Source of the DNA: Streptomyces sp. NRRL F-6676
GTDB lineage: Bacteria; Actinomycetota; Actinomycetes; Streptomycetales; Streptomycetaceae
Direction of reading: 5' to 3'
Assembly: GCF_000725625.1 (NCBI RefSeq)
Contig: NZ_JOHS01000008.1
Location: 186,001 to 250,000, forward strand
Length of the DNA stretch: 64,000 nucleotides
In this document: piece by piece, positions 18,452 to 27,488 of the stretch
Position numbering within the stretch: position 1 is the first letter of the stretch
How the letters are laid out: every line of letters begins with the position of its first letter
The notes under the pieces: generated by a model
Seen by the model: the letters and a program-made list of their open reading frames with translations, nothing else
Database searches by the model: none
What the model was told of the DNA's origin: nothing
Made by a program: the position numbers and the translations under genes

Positions 18452-18648
18452 CCCGGGAAAGACCGGGAGGGGGCGGGCACCACCCGTGCCCGCCCCTCCG
18501 GCACACCACTCGCCCGGGCGGCCCAGCGGCCCGAGCCCGCCTTCCCCGCCGCCCCGGTTCCACGAAGCCTCCCCCTCACGTGCTCTGTCGGTGCCCGGAC
18601 CCGGTCGCTAGGCTGACCGCGGACGACGAAACCGGGAGGAGCACGGCC

Positions 18649-18891
18649 GTGGCCGAGAGCACCATCCAGCAGCACCCCCTCGCGGGCTGGGACAAGCCCG
18701 ACCTTGACCTCAGCAACGCCGAATGGCACTCCAGCAGCAAGGGACGCGGGGATGTCCAGATCGCCTTCGTCGAGGGCTTCATCGCGATGCGCAACAGCGG
18801 CCGCCCCGAGAGCCCGTCCCTGATCTTCACCCCCGCCGAATGGGGCGCCTTCGTCTCCGGCGCGCGGGAGGGGGAGTTCGACCTGACCTGA
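18649..18891 (+). CDS. DUF397 small protein
   Basis: An 80-residue protein of the DUF397 family common in Streptomyces, with the usual SNAEWHSSSKGRGDVQIAFVEGFIAMR core and TPAEWGAFVSGAREGEFD end. The GTG start is preceded by GGGAGGA at 8 bp. DUF397 proteins usually sit beside an XRE-type regulator and antagonise it (BldB-like behaviour); no such gene is next to this one, so it may act with a distant partner. Confidence 0.88.
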   Translation: MAESTIQQHPLAGWDKPDLDLSNAEWHSSSKGRGDVQIAFVEGFIAMRNSGRPESPSLIFTPAEWGAFVSGAREGEFDLT

Positions 18892-18938
18892 GCACCGGCC
18901 CCAGGTCCGTCGCGGGCGCGGGCACGTACCATGGCGGC

Positions 18939-19436
18939 ATGTCCTTCCTCCGCCGCCGCAGCGCCACCCCCGCCGGGCCCGACTTCGACGTACTGGCCAT
19001 GGATCCGGGCGACTGGCCGGGCAACCTCGGTGCCGGTCTGCTGCCCGCCCCCGACGGCAGCTGTCAGGGCGTGTTCCTGCGCTACGACCTGTTCGGCGGC
19101 CGGGGCCCCGCGATGATCATCGGCAACCTCCCGGAGGGATCGCCCGCCCGGGAGGTCGACGAGGACGAGATCCCCTTCGAGGTGGCCCAGCTTCTCCTCG
19201 CCCTGGAGAACGACGAGGAGGTCACCGTCGTCGGCACCGAGGACATGCCGGTGCTCCAGGGCGACAACCTGCTGGTGGTGCGCCGCCTCAAGCTCTCCGA
19301 AAGCCGCATCTCCTGTGTGCAGTTCGACCGCAGCGACAACGTCCTGGTGACCATCGCCGCCTGGGACCGCCCCATCACCGACGACCTGTACGCCCTGCTC
19401 AAGCCGCTCCCCGCCGAGCTGTTCCAGCAGGGCTGA
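18939..19436 (+). CDS. Hypothetical protein, Streptomyces-conserved
   Basis: A 165-residue soluble protein with no signal peptide or membrane segment and no family I recognise. It starts with a basic MSFLRRR and has acidic mid-region segments (REVDEDEIPFEVAQLLLALENDEE). Codon use is normal. It lies 47 bp after the DUF397 gene, possibly in one transcript, and is followed by a hairpin shared with the convergent amidase gene. Confidence 0.7.
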   Translation: MSFLRRRSATPAGPDFDVLAMDPGDWPGNLGAGLLPAPDGSCQGVFLRYDLFGGRGPAMIIGNLPEGSPAREVDEDEIPFEVAQLLLALENDEEVTVVGTEDMPVLQGDNLLVVRRLKLSESRISCVQFDRSDNVLVTIAAWDRPITDDLYALLKPLPAELFQQG

Positions 19437-19479
19437 CCGCCGGAAGCCGCTGAAAGCAGGCGCGGGCGCAGGACACACG

Positions 19480-19513
19480 GGGGCCGGGCCCGCCTCCCCG
19501 CGGACCCGGCCCC
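19480..19513. terminator. Bidirectional hairpin terminator
   Basis: Arms 19480-19493 and 19500-19513 (GGGGCCGGGCCCGC against its complement with one mismatch) lie between the convergent hypothetical and amidase genes. Confidence 0.8.
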
Positions 19514-19531
19514 TGAGCATGTCCCTCGTGG

Positions 19532-21547
19532 CTACGAACCCGAGGGAAGCACCGTCACGTCGGCCGCCCGGACGAAGCCGACCCGGTGGCCGTACTGGAT
19601 CTCGTAGTACCTGTCCTTGCCGGTGACGACCTTGTGCGAGGCCTCGTCGAACGTCACCGCGTAGTAGTACTGGCCCGGCAGCTCGTCCCCGACCACGTAC
19701 TTCTGGCCCGCCGGGATCCGGTACGGCAGCGGCGACACCGACTGCGCCGGGACGCCCGCCGGGTACGCGGCGGCCTCCGGGTAGGCGCGGCCGTAGACGG
19801 GGATGTCGCTCGCGCCGGCCTTCGGTGTCACCACCGTGCCCTTGGCGTGGACGGCCGTCGGCTGCTTCGCCGGGTTCTTGAACCAGGCCTTCTGGCCCAG
19901 GTACCAGATCGCCGTCCAGTCCCCGTCCTGGCCGGCCACCGCGTACTGCTGGCCGGTGGAGACCCGCGAGGCGAGGTCGTTCACGTCGATCGTGGAGTCG
20001 CCGCCGCCCGGCCGCAGGCCGATGTCCTTGATCAGCGGCGCGCTCTCGTCGGGCGCGCTGTACAGCCGCACCTCACTGGAGCCGTGCGCCGCGCAGGGCT
20101 CGTCGCCGTCGGCGCAGCCCGTGTACCGCGGTGTGTTGGCCGCGTAGTCGGGCCGGATCGTCACCAGGCCGCCCTTCGCGTCGGCGGTGCTCTTCAGCGG
20201 CGCGCCGAGCAGGTCGAAGTAGTGCCGCCAGTCCCAGTACGGGCCCGGGTCGGTATGCATCCCGGGCACGGTCGAGGTGGTGGGCCCGGGCACGTTGTCG
20301 TGGCCGAGGAGGTGCTGGCGGTCCAGCGGGATCTTGTACGTGTCGGCGAGGTACTTCACCAGCCGGGCCGAGGAGCGGTACATCGCCTCCGTGTACCAGG
20401 CGTCCGGATCGGCGAGGAACCCCTCGTGCTCCAGCCCGATCGAACGGGAGTTCACGTCCCAGTTCCCGGCGTGCCAGGCCACGTCCTTGGCCTTCACATG
20501 CTGGGCGACGTGCCCGTCGGTGGAGCGCAGGGTGTAGTTCCACGACACATAGGCCGGGTCCTGGACGAGGTTGATGACCCCGTCCCAGGCGCCCTCGGTG
20601 TCGTGGATGACGATGTACTCGATTGTTTGCGAGGCGGGGCGGCCGGCGAGGTCGTGGTTGCCGTAGTCGTCGTCCCCGAACTCCTGGTACGGCGCCGGGA
20701 TCCATTCGCACGCCACGGTCTTCGGGCACTCGGTGCCGGCCGCGTGGCCCTTGTGCAGGCCCGCGCGGCGCAGCGGCGCCCTGTCGGGGGCCAGGCCGGG
20801 GCGCGCGGCCAGGGTGACCCGCTCCCCGGTGTCGGTGGTGCGCCGTTCGCCGGTGCGGAGCACGTCGTAGACGTCGTCGGCGTACGCGGCGGCGGTCGCC
20901 GTGTCGTCCGCGCCGGAGAACGCGGCGACGGCCCCGTACCAGTCGGCCGGGTCCGTGCTGAGCGGTTCGCCGAGACGTTTCTGCGCGGCGGCCAGCAGGG
21001 CGGCGCCGCCGCGGATGTTGGCGGCGGGGTCGCTGCGCAGCGTGGCGGCGGGGATGCCGGTGAGCCCGGCGGCCTTCGTGAGCGTCGTGAGCCGGGCCGG
21101 GAGGGCGGCGGTGGCCGGGACGCCGGGTGCGTGGGCGTCCGGGTGCAGTGCGGGTCGTGCCGTGTCGCCGCGGGCGTCCCCGGCCTTCCCGGGGCGCGCG
21201 GTCGCGGTCTGTTCCGGGTGCGTGGCCGCGTGGGCGAGCGCGGTGCGGGCGTCCGTGAGGTGCATCGGGCCGTAGCCGCCGGAGACGCTGGGTGCGCCGG
21301 CGTGGGTGTCCCAGCGGGACTGGAGATACGAGACGCCGAGCAGCACGCCGCGCGGTACGTGGTACTCCGCCGCGGCGGTGGCGAAGGCGCGCTGAAGCCC
21401 GGCGGTGCGGGCACCGGGCGCGGCCGTGCCGCCCTGGCCGGCCGCCGGGGCGGCGCCGAGCAGGGGGAGCAGCAGGGCGGCGGAGGCGGCGACGCCGGCC
21501 GCCGTCCTGCGGGTGGGTCTGTGTCCGGTGGTGGGGGATCCTCGCAA
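19532..21547 (-). CDS. Secreted N-acetylmuramoyl-L-alanine amidase with lysozyme-like N-terminal region
   Basis: A 671-residue exported cell-wall hydrolase. A signal peptide with an Arg-rich start (RPTRRTAAGVAASAALLLPLLG) is followed by a region resembling lytic transglycosylases (GVLLGVSYLQSRWDTHAG and GYGPMHL, about residues 65-95). The Amidase_2 domain (about 305-450) has the zinc His of YIVIHDTEG, plus IGLEHEGF and LLGHDNVPGP. The C-terminus has SH3-like repeats. It probably cuts the amide bond between MurNAc and the stem peptide, in growth, sporulation or recycling. The start is a TTG at 21547 placed 6 bp after AGGAGG. Confidence 0.9.
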   Translation of the reverse strand: MRGSPTTGHRPTRRTAAGVAASAALLLPLLGAAPAAGQGGTAAPGARTAGLQRAFATAAAEYHVPRGVLLGVSYLQSRWDTHAGAPSVSGGYGPMHLTDARTALAHAATHPEQTATARPGKAGDARGDTARPALHPDAHAPGVPATAALPARLTTLTKAAGLTGIPAATLRSDPAANIRGGAALLAAAQKRLGEPLSTDPADWYGAVAAFSGADDTATAAAYADDVYDVLRTGERRTTDTGERVTLAARPGLAPDRAPLRRAGLHKGHAAGTECPKTVACEWIPAPYQEFGDDDYGNHDLAGRPASQTIEYIVIHDTEGAWDGVINLVQDPAYVSWNYTLRSTDGHVAQHVKAKDVAWHAGNWDVNSRSIGLEHEGFLADPDAWYTEAMYRSSARLVKYLADTYKIPLDRQHLLGHDNVPGPTTSTVPGMHTDPGPYWDWRHYFDLLGAPLKSTADAKGGLVTIRPDYAANTPRYTGCADGDEPCAAHGSSEVRLYSAPDESAPLIKDIGLRPGGGDSTIDVNDLASRVSTGQQYAVAGQDGDWTAIWYLGQKAWFKNPAKQPTAVHAKGTVVTPKAGASDIPVYGRAYPEAAAYPAGVPAQSVSPLPYRIPAGQKYVVGDELPGQYYYAVTFDEASHKVVTGKDRYYEIQYGHRVGFVRAADVTVLPSGS

Positions 21548-21745
21548 GGCATGCCTCCTGGGCGGTCTGGCGCGATGGGGCGTGCGGGGCCGAACGTGCG
21601 TCTGTGGTACCGGCTCCTTGACGTGCCGTCAATCATGCGCAGGAGGTGGGGTTCTCCCCGCTCAACGGCACGCGCCCGGACCTGCGGTGCGTCAATGGAG
21701 TGGACCAATGACCCGGATGGACGCGTCCGCGTGACCTTCGTCCCG

Positions 21746-22876
21746 TCAGCGCGTGCCCACCGCTGCGCGGAGTGCGCGGCGGGCCAGTTGGCAGTCGTCG
21801 TGGAGGCGGCGGAGGAGGAGGCGTTGTTCCTCGCCGGACGGGGTGGCGCCGGGGGGTGTCGTCGGGGGGCTGTCGTGCATCGAGCGCTGGACGGCCGTCT
21901 CGTACGTGCGGATCTCCCGGGTCAGTACCAGCATCAGGTTGACCAGGAACGCGTCCCGCGAGGCCGGGCCGGCCGACTGGGCGATCTGGGCGATCTGCCG
22001 CCGCGCCAGCGGGGCGTCCCCGAGGACCGTCCACAGCGTCGCCAGGTCGTACCCCGGCAGATACCAGCCCGCGTGCTCCCAGTCCACCAGGACCGGGCCC
22101 GCGGGGGAGAGCAGGACGTTGGACAGCAGGGCGTCGCCGTGGCAGAACTGGCCCATGCCCTGGCGGCCCCCCGCGTGCGCGATGCCGTGCAGCAGCTTTT
22201 GCAGGTCGCCCATGTCCCGGTCGGTGAGGAGCCCGAGGTCGTGGAAGCGGGAGATGCGCTCCGCGTAGTCCAGCGGGGCGTCGAACGTGCCCGCCGGCGG
22301 CCGCCACGCGTTGAGCCGGCAGATCGCGCCGAGCGCGGCCCGCACGTCCGCGCGCGGCGGGGCCTGCACCGGGTGCCGGTGGAGCGCGGCGACCCGGCCG
22401 GGCATCCGTTCGATCACCAGCGTGCAGTTGTCCGGGTCCGCCGCGATCAGCCGTGGCACCCGCACCGGCGGGCGGTGCCGGACGAACGCGCGGTAGGCAG
22501 CTATTTCGTGCCGGGTCCGCTCGGACCACATCGGCGAATGGTCCAGTAAACACTTGGCGACGGCCGTGCTGCGCCCTGTCGTGCCCACCAGCAGCACCGA
22601 GCGGCCGCTGCGGCGCAGCACCTGCACCGGGGTGAACTCCGGGCAGATGCGGTGCACCGAGGCGATCGCCGTGCGCAGCTGCGCACCCTGGGGGCCGGAC
22701 AGGTCGAGCCTCCCGCTGAGGGGCGCGCCGGCCAGTCCGGGCACACGCCGGGGCCGGCCGGCCCCGTGCACGGGGGTCTGCGGACGCGCGGGGTCGAGGT
22801 AGGGGCCGCCTGCTCCCGGCCGGCGGGTGCGCAGCGACGGGGACGGGGCGGACACGGAGGACGATGCTGCGTACAT
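21746..22876 (-). CDS. Aminoglycoside phosphotransferase-family kinase
   Basis: A 376-residue protein of the APH/choline-kinase fold. The catalytic loop is [13 protein letters not shown] (about residues 250-262) and the metal-binding segment [10 protein letters not shown] follows. It lacks an obvious N-terminal domain apart from about 75 Pro/Arg-rich residues. Members phosphorylate aminoglycosides, sugars, lipids or are uncharacterised; there is nothing nearby to indicate resistance. The ATG at 22876 is the first good start; the frame extends further with poor coding character. It is divergent from the NsdA-like gene. Confidence 0.82.
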   Translation of the reverse strand: MYAASSSVSAPSPSLRTRRPGAGGPYLDPARPQTPVHGAGRPRRVPGLAGAPLSGRLDLSGPQGAQLRTAIASVHRICPEFTPVQVLRRSGRSVLLVGTTGRSTAVAKCLLDHSPMWSERTRHEIAAYRAFVRHRPPVRVPRLIAADPDNCTLVIERMPGRVAALHRHPVQAPPRADVRAALGAICRLNAWRPPAGTFDAPLDYAERISRFHDLGLLTDRDMGDLQKLLHGIAHAGGRQGMGQFCHGDALLSNVLLSPAGPVLVDWEHAGWYLPGYDLATLWTVLGDAPLARRQIAQIAQSAGPASRDAFLVNLMLVLTREIRTYETAVQRSMHDSPPTTPPGATPSGEEQRLLLRRLHDDCQLARRALRAAVGTR

Positions 22877-23064
22877 GGGTGAACACGGATCCCTTCGTGT
22901 GCCGGTGAGTTGCCGCGCCGCTCCGGCCCGGTCGCCGCGGCGCACCCTGGGGAATGCCCCTGGGCGACCGGGTCGGGGTGGCGCATTCCTACCTGACACC
23001 CGGGGCCGGTGGGCACACCATCTGGCGCACCCTGGCGAACCCTGGCGAATAGTCCCGCAGCAAC

Positions 23065-23083
23065 TGACAGGCGGCTACTGTCA
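23065..23083 (+). promoter_or_regulatory. Inverted repeat ahead of the NsdA-like gene
   Basis: TGACAG (23065-23070) and CTGTCA (23078-23083) are separated by 7 bp and end 27 bp before the GTG start. This size and position suit an operator; the binding protein is unknown. A direct repeat CCCTGGCGAA occurs twice just upstream (about 23030-23050). Confidence 0.4.
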
Positions 23084-23110
23084 ACTCAGCCGAGTACCTG
23101 GGGGCTTGAC

Positions 23111-24610
23111 GTGAGCGGACAACCCAACACCCGTCTGGCGGACCTCTTCGGCCTGACCGGATGGTCCAAGGGAGAACTCGCGAGGCTGGTCAACCGGCAG
23201 GCGGCGGCCATGGGCCACCCCCAGCTGGCGACCGACACCTCCCGCGTTCGGCGCTGGATCGACATGGGAGAGATCCCGCGCGATCCCGTGCCACGGGTGC
23301 TGGCGGCCCTGTTCACCGAGCGTCTCGGCCGTGTCGTGACCATCGAGGACCTCGGTCTGGTCCGGCACGGGCGTACGGGGAAACGGCCGGGCGGCGGGGA
23401 CGTGGAACATCCCGACGGAGTGCCGTGGGCGCCCGAGCAGACCGCTGCGGTCCTCACCGAATTCACGGGAATGGACCTCATGCTCAACCGACGCGGTTTG
23501 GTGGGCGCGGGCGCCGCGCTCGCCGCGGGCTCCGCACTCAGCAGCGCCATGCACGACTGGCTGCACACCGATCCGGCCCTGACGGCCGACGCCCCCGACC
23601 TCGACCACCCCCTGCACGCCGACCCCGCCGGGTACGACCGCTATGAGGCCGCCCCCATCGGGACGCAGGAGATCGAGGAACTGGAGCGCTCGGTCGAAGT
23701 GTTCCGCGCCTGGGACGCGGCCCGCGGCGGCGGGCTGCAACGCAAGGCGGTGGTGGGCCAGCTCAACGAGGTGGGAGGCATGCTCTCCTACCGGCACCCC
23801 GACCATGTGCAGCGGCGCCTGTGGGGCGTCGCCGCCAACCTCGCCGTCCTGGCCGGCTGGATGTCGCACGACGTCGGCCTGGAACCCACGGCCCAGAAGT
23901 ACTTCGTCATCGCCGCCCACGCCGCACGGGAGGGCGGCGACCGGCCCCGCGCCGGGGAGGCGCTCTCCCGCGCCGCCCGCCAGATGGTGCACCTCGGCCG
24001 GCCCGACGACGCCCTCGACCTGATGAAGCTCGCCGACTCCGGCTCCGGCGACCAGGTACTGCCGCGCACCCGGGCCATGCTCCACACCATCGAGGCCTGG
24101 GCGCAGGCATCGCTGGGCCGGGGCCAGGCCATGCGGCGCACGCTGGGGCAGGCGGAGGAACTCTTCGTCTCCGACAAGGGGGACGTGCCCCCGCCGAGCT
24201 GGATGCAGCTGTTCGACGAGGCGGATCTGCACGGCATGCAGGCCCTGGCCTACCGCACCCTCGCCGAGCACGAGCCGGGCGCGGCGGCCATCGCCCAGCA
24301 GCACGCCAGGAAGGCACTGCACCTGCGGGAGAGCGGGCGCGACCGGTCGAAGATCTTCGACCACCTCACGCTCGCCTCGGCCTGCTTCCTCGCCGACGAC
24401 CCCGACCAGGCCGACCGCTACGCACGGCTCGCCCTGAACTCGATGGGGTCGAACTCCTCCCACCGCACCTGGGACCGGCTGCGCGAGATGTACCGGCTCA
24501 CCGCCCAGTACTCCAGTTATCCGAACGTGCAGAACCTGCGCGAGGAGATCGAACTCGCCATGCCGCCGGGCTGGAAACGCAAGGGAGGCAGCAGCACCGC
24601 CCGGGCCTGA
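23111..24610 (+). CDS. NsdA-like TPR regulator
   Basis: A 499-residue protein resembling NsdA, a negative regulator of sporulation and antibiotic production in Streptomyces. The N-terminal part (SGWSKGELARLVNRQ-like, here GWSKGELARLVNRQAAAMG, and DTSRVRRWIDMGEIPRDPVPRVL) looks like a divergent helix-turn-helix. A pseudo-Tat-like segment NRRGLVGAGAALAAGSALSS follows at about 135-155, as in NsdA. The rest is helical with TPR-like repeats (about 200-470). The GTG start is preceded by GGGGG at 23100. It is a paralogue rather than nsdA itself as judged by divergence from the remembered sequence. Confidence 0.8.
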   Translation: MSGQPNTRLADLFGLTGWSKGELARLVNRQAAAMGHPQLATDTSRVRRWIDMGEIPRDPVPRVLAALFTERLGRVVTIEDLGLVRHGRTGKRPGGGDVEHPDGVPWAPEQTAAVLTEFTGMDLMLNRRGLVGAGAALAAGSALSSAMHDWLHTDPALTADAPDLDHPLHADPAGYDRYEAAPIGTQEIEELERSVEVFRAWDAARGGGLQRKAVVGQLNEVGGMLSYRHPDHVQRRLWGVAANLAVLAGWMSHDVGLEPTAQKYFVIAAHAAREGGDRPRAGEALSRAARQMVHLGRPDDALDLMKLADSGSGDQVLPRTRAMLHTIEAWAQASLGRGQAMRRTLGQAEELFVSDKGDVPPPSWMQLFDEADLHGMQALAYRTLAEHEPGAAAIAQQHARKALHLRESGRDRSKIFDHLTLASACFLADDPDQADRYARLALNSMGSNSSHRTWDRLREMYRLTAQYSSYPNVQNLREEIELAMPPGWKRKGGSSTARA

Positions 24611-24652
24611 CCCCCGTCCGTCCGCCGCGCGTCCGCGTCTTCGGCGGCTACG

Positions 24653-26092
24653 TCAGCCGGTGACCCTGGCCACCAGCACGCAGGCGTCCTCCTGGCGCTC
24701 GGTCCCGCCGAACTCCTCGACGACGGCCCGTACGCAGCCCTGTGCGCCGCGGGCCGCGCCGAACGTTGCGGCCAGACCGAGCAGCCGCCGGGCGGCCGCC
24801 GGGCCGGGGTGCCGGGGCACCAGCCCGCCGGTGTACAGAAGCAGCAGGTCACCCGGGTGCAGCGGCTCCTCGGCCGCACCGTAGGAGGCGCCGGCGGTCG
24901 CCCCGAGCAGTACGCCGTCCGGCGCCGTCAGCGCACGCCCCGTCCCGTCGCGGAACAGCAGCGGGGCGGGGTGTCCCGCGCGCGCCCACCGCAGCGTGCG
25001 CGAGGCGGGCCGGTACCGGCAGCAGAGGGCGCCGCCCAGCGCGGGCTGCGCGAGGGAGGCGTCGAGCAACTGGTTGAGCCGGCCGAGGAGTTCCCCCGGC
25101 TCCGCGCCCGTCACCGCCATGCCGCGGACGGCACCGAGCAGCATTGCCACCCCGGAGGTGGCCGCGACACCGTGCCCGGCCAGCTCGCCCACGCCCAACA
25201 GCGTCTCCCCGTCCGGGAGTTCCAGCGCGTCGTACCAGCCGCCCCCGACCGGCGCCCCGGCGGACGACGGCAGATAGCGGGCGGCCAGGTCCAGCGCGCC
25301 GGGGCCCTGGCGCGGGAGCCGCAGGGGACCGCGCCACGGCGGCAGCACGGCCTCCTGCAACTCGACCGCGACCCGGTGCTCGGTCTGCGCGAGCCGGCGG
25401 CGCTGGTGCAGCGAGTCACGGGTCTCGCGCACGGTCCGCCGCCGGCGGCGCAGTTCGCTGACGTCCCGCAGTACCGCCCACATCGAGACGGTGGAGCCGT
25501 CGGCGTCGAGCACGGGTTCGCCCATCATGTGCACGGTGCGCTCCGCGCCGTCGGGGCGCAGGACGCGGAACTCCCCGTCGATGGGGCGGGCGTCGATCAG
25601 ACAGTCCGTGACCATCGTGGTCAGTCGCGCGCGGTCGTCCTCGTGCACGAGGGAGGGGAGTTCGTCGAGGGTGAGGGCGGGGGCCGCGGGATCGCGGCCG
25701 AGGATCCGGTACAGCTCGCCGGACCACGCGGCCCGGTCGGTCAGCAGGTCCCACTCGGCGGACCCGACCCGGCCGAGCAGCGGCCCGCCGGGGGGCCGGG
25801 GCTGCGGGGCGGCCGGCGGTGGGCCGGTCGCGGAGGCGTGGGCGGCCGGGAGGGGCGGGGGGCCGTCACGCAGCTGGGCCAGATGGGCGTCCAGATCGGC
25901 GAGCTGGTGCAGCGCCAGATCGTACAGAGCGCGCTGCCAGCGGGCCTCGGGATCCGAACCGTCCGCGGGCGCCTCGCGCCGTACGGCGTCCATGTCGCCG
26001 CGCAGCCGCCGGGTCCGCGAGAGCAGCGCGTCGACCGCGCCGCGCCGGGGCGGCTGCGCGGCGGAGCGGTCCGCTGACGGAGGGGGCGACAT
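24653..26092 (-). CDS. PAS-PP2C (SpoIIE-like) protein with degraded metal ligands
   Basis: A 479-residue protein: N-terminal coil (1-100), PAS domain (about 110-225, with the PAC-like FRVLRPDGAERTVHMMGEPV), linker helix and a C-terminal SpoIIE-type PP2C domain (about 260-478). Active members have Asp in GGDWYD, GDVxGHG and YTDGL. Here these read GGGWYD (Gly285), GELAGHG (Glu303) and YTGGL (Gly422), so metal binding is probably lost. It could be a sensory scaffold or anti-anti-sigma binder without phosphatase activity. It converges with the NsdA-like gene. Confidence 0.85.
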   Translation of the reverse strand: MSPPPSADRSAAQPPRRGAVDALLSRTRRLRGDMDAVRREAPADGSDPEARWQRALYDLALHQLADLDAHLAQLRDGPPPLPAAHASATGPPPAAPQPRPPGGPLLGRVGSAEWDLLTDRAAWSGELYRILGRDPAAPALTLDELPSLVHEDDRARLTTMVTDCLIDARPIDGEFRVLRPDGAERTVHMMGEPVLDADGSTVSMWAVLRDVSELRRRRRTVRETRDSLHQRRRLAQTEHRVAVELQEAVLPPWRGPLRLPRQGPGALDLAARYLPSSAGAPVGGGWYDALELPDGETLLGVGELAGHGVAATSGVAMLLGAVRGMAVTGAEPGELLGRLNQLLDASLAQPALGGALCCRYRPASRTLRWARAGHPAPLLFRDGTGRALTAPDGVLLGATAGASYGAAEEPLHPGDLLLLYTGGLVPRHPGPAAARRLLGLAATFGAARGAQGCVRAVVEEFGGTERQEDACVLVARVTG

Positions 26093-26408
26093 GGCGTACT
26101 CCGGGTGACAGTGCGACCGACTGGTGAGGAAGGACCGTTACGACTGTCGCACAGCGCGTCGCGCGCTGTAAGGGATTTGCCAACATGGGCGCCGGGGATG
26201 CGTCTGGCATATGACGGTGTCCCGGCGTTGGGCAGTGCCCCGGCCTCGCGCCCCGCGCTCCCGCGCCCCTGGAGGCCCCGCAGGGCCTCCAAGGGGCGTG
26301 GGGCTGTATCGATCTGCGGCTCCGCCGCGCGGGCGCGACCAGCCACGAACCGCCCGCACCCGCCAACGAACCGCATCCCCCACCCATGAGGCGCCCGCAC
26401 ACCCGACG
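26093..26408. other. 316-bp gene-free gap with repeat and small palindrome
   Basis: This gap between the PAS-PP2C start and the stop of the Gfo/Idh gene holds a short inverted repeat (CAGCGCG-TCG-CGCGCTG, 26152-26168), which could belong to the PP2C gene's promoter region, and from about 26258 a GC-rich hairpin plus a partial copy of the dispersed repeat. No credible small gene was seen. Confidence 0.6.
26289..26340 (+). repeat. Dispersed GC-rich intergenic repeat, copy 2 (5' part only)
   Basis: The 5' core (AAGGGGCGTGGGGCTGTATC, then GCGGCTCCGCCGCG) matches copies 1 and 5; the 3' core is missing. Confidence 0.7.
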
Positions 26409-27422
26409 TCACGCGTACAACGCCGGCCGCGCCGCCAACCGCACCGGCACACGCGCCCCCGTACGCGCGGACCGCACGCCCGCCTCGGCGGCCGCTGACG
26501 ACGCGTACCCGTCCCACGCACTCGGACCGCCGACGCGGCCGGCCCGGCACGCGTCGACCCAGTCCCGCAGCTCCCGGTCGTACGCGTCCGCGAACCGTAC
26601 GAGGTAGTCCTGCGGCACCTCCCGCGACTCCCGCCCCGGTGCCGTCACCGTCATGCCGTGCTCCTCGCCGATCCGTGCGCTGCCGCCCTCGCAGACCGCC
26701 TCGCACCGCACCTGGTAGCCGAAGCCGGTGTTGACGAAGATCTCCACGTCGACCAGGACGCCCCCGTCGGTCTCCAGGACCACGAACTGCGGGTCGACGA
26801 GCCCTTCGGGCGCCCGCCCCGTGCTGCCCGGACGCAGCACGGTCACCGCGGTCGGTTCCTGGCCGAGCAGCCAGCGGGCCGCGTCGATCTCGTGCGACAC
26901 CGAACTGTCCACCAGCATCGCGGAGGTGAAGCCGGGCGGCGAGGAGACGTTGCGGTGGACGCAGTGCAGCATCAGCGGGCGCCCGAGCCCGCCCTCGTCC
27001 AGCAGGGACTTCAGCCGCAGGTACTCCGCGTCGTAACGGCGCATGAACCCCACCTGGACCAGCCGCCGGCCGCGCTTCACCTCCGCCTCGACCACCCGCA
27101 GCGCCCCCTCCGCGTCCGGCACCAGCGGCTTCTCGCACAGCACCGGCAGATCGCGGGCGAACGCCTCGTGCAGCGCGGCCTCGTGCGCGGGCCCCGGGGA
27201 GGCGATCAGCACCGCCTCGACACCCGGCGCGTCCAGCGCGGCGGCCACCTCGGCGTGCGCCGACGCGCCCTCGATGTCCGCCACTGCCGCCTCGGCCCGC
27301 GCGGTGTCCGGGTCGGCGACCGCCACCACCCGCGCCCCGCTCACCACCCGGTCGAGCCGGCGAATGTGATCGGCCCCCATGTGACCCGCACCCAGTACCG
27401 CGACACCCAACAGCCCGCTCAC
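26409..27422 (-). CDS. Gfo/Idh/MocA-family NAD-dependent dehydrogenase (inositol dehydrogenase-like)
   Basis: A 337-residue oxidoreductase with an N-terminal Rossmann motif ([17 protein letters not shown]), the family EKP motif (LCEKPLVPD, about residue 95) and a C-terminal substrate domain with [16 protein letters not shown]. It resembles myo-inositol 2-dehydrogenases, but the sugar substrate is not fixed. The GTG at 27422 is preferred: AAGGGG lies 9 bp upstream and it gives the normal family start. An ATG at 27446 would add eight residues. It stands alone with no inositol genes nearby. Confidence 0.87.
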   Translation of the reverse strand: MSGLLGVAVLGAGHMGADHIRRLDRVVSGARVVAVADPDTARAEAAVADIEGASAHAEVAAALDAPGVEAVLIASPGPAHEAALHEAFARDLPVLCEKPLVPDAEGALRVVEAEVKRGRRLVQVGFMRRYDAEYLRLKSLLDEGGLGRPLMLHCVHRNVSSPPGFTSAMLVDSSVSHEIDAARWLLGQEPTAVTVLRPGSTGRAPEGLVDPQFVVLETDGGVLVDVEIFVNTGFGYQVRCEAVCEGGSARIGEEHGMTVTAPGRESREVPQDYLVRFADAYDRELRDWVDACRAGRVGGPSAWDGYASSAAAEAGVRSARTGARVPVRLAARPALYA

Positions 27423-27488
27423 GTCCGCACGCCCCTTCACGATCATGGCCTCGGCGTAGCGTAGGCGGCCGGGACGCGTGGGGGGAGA

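Noticed and set aside
17714..18891. Toxin-antitoxin system from the nucleotidyltransferase and DUF397 genes
   Set aside because: They are not overlapping, the DUF397 protein is not a HEPN protein, and DUF397 usually pairs with an XRE regulator.
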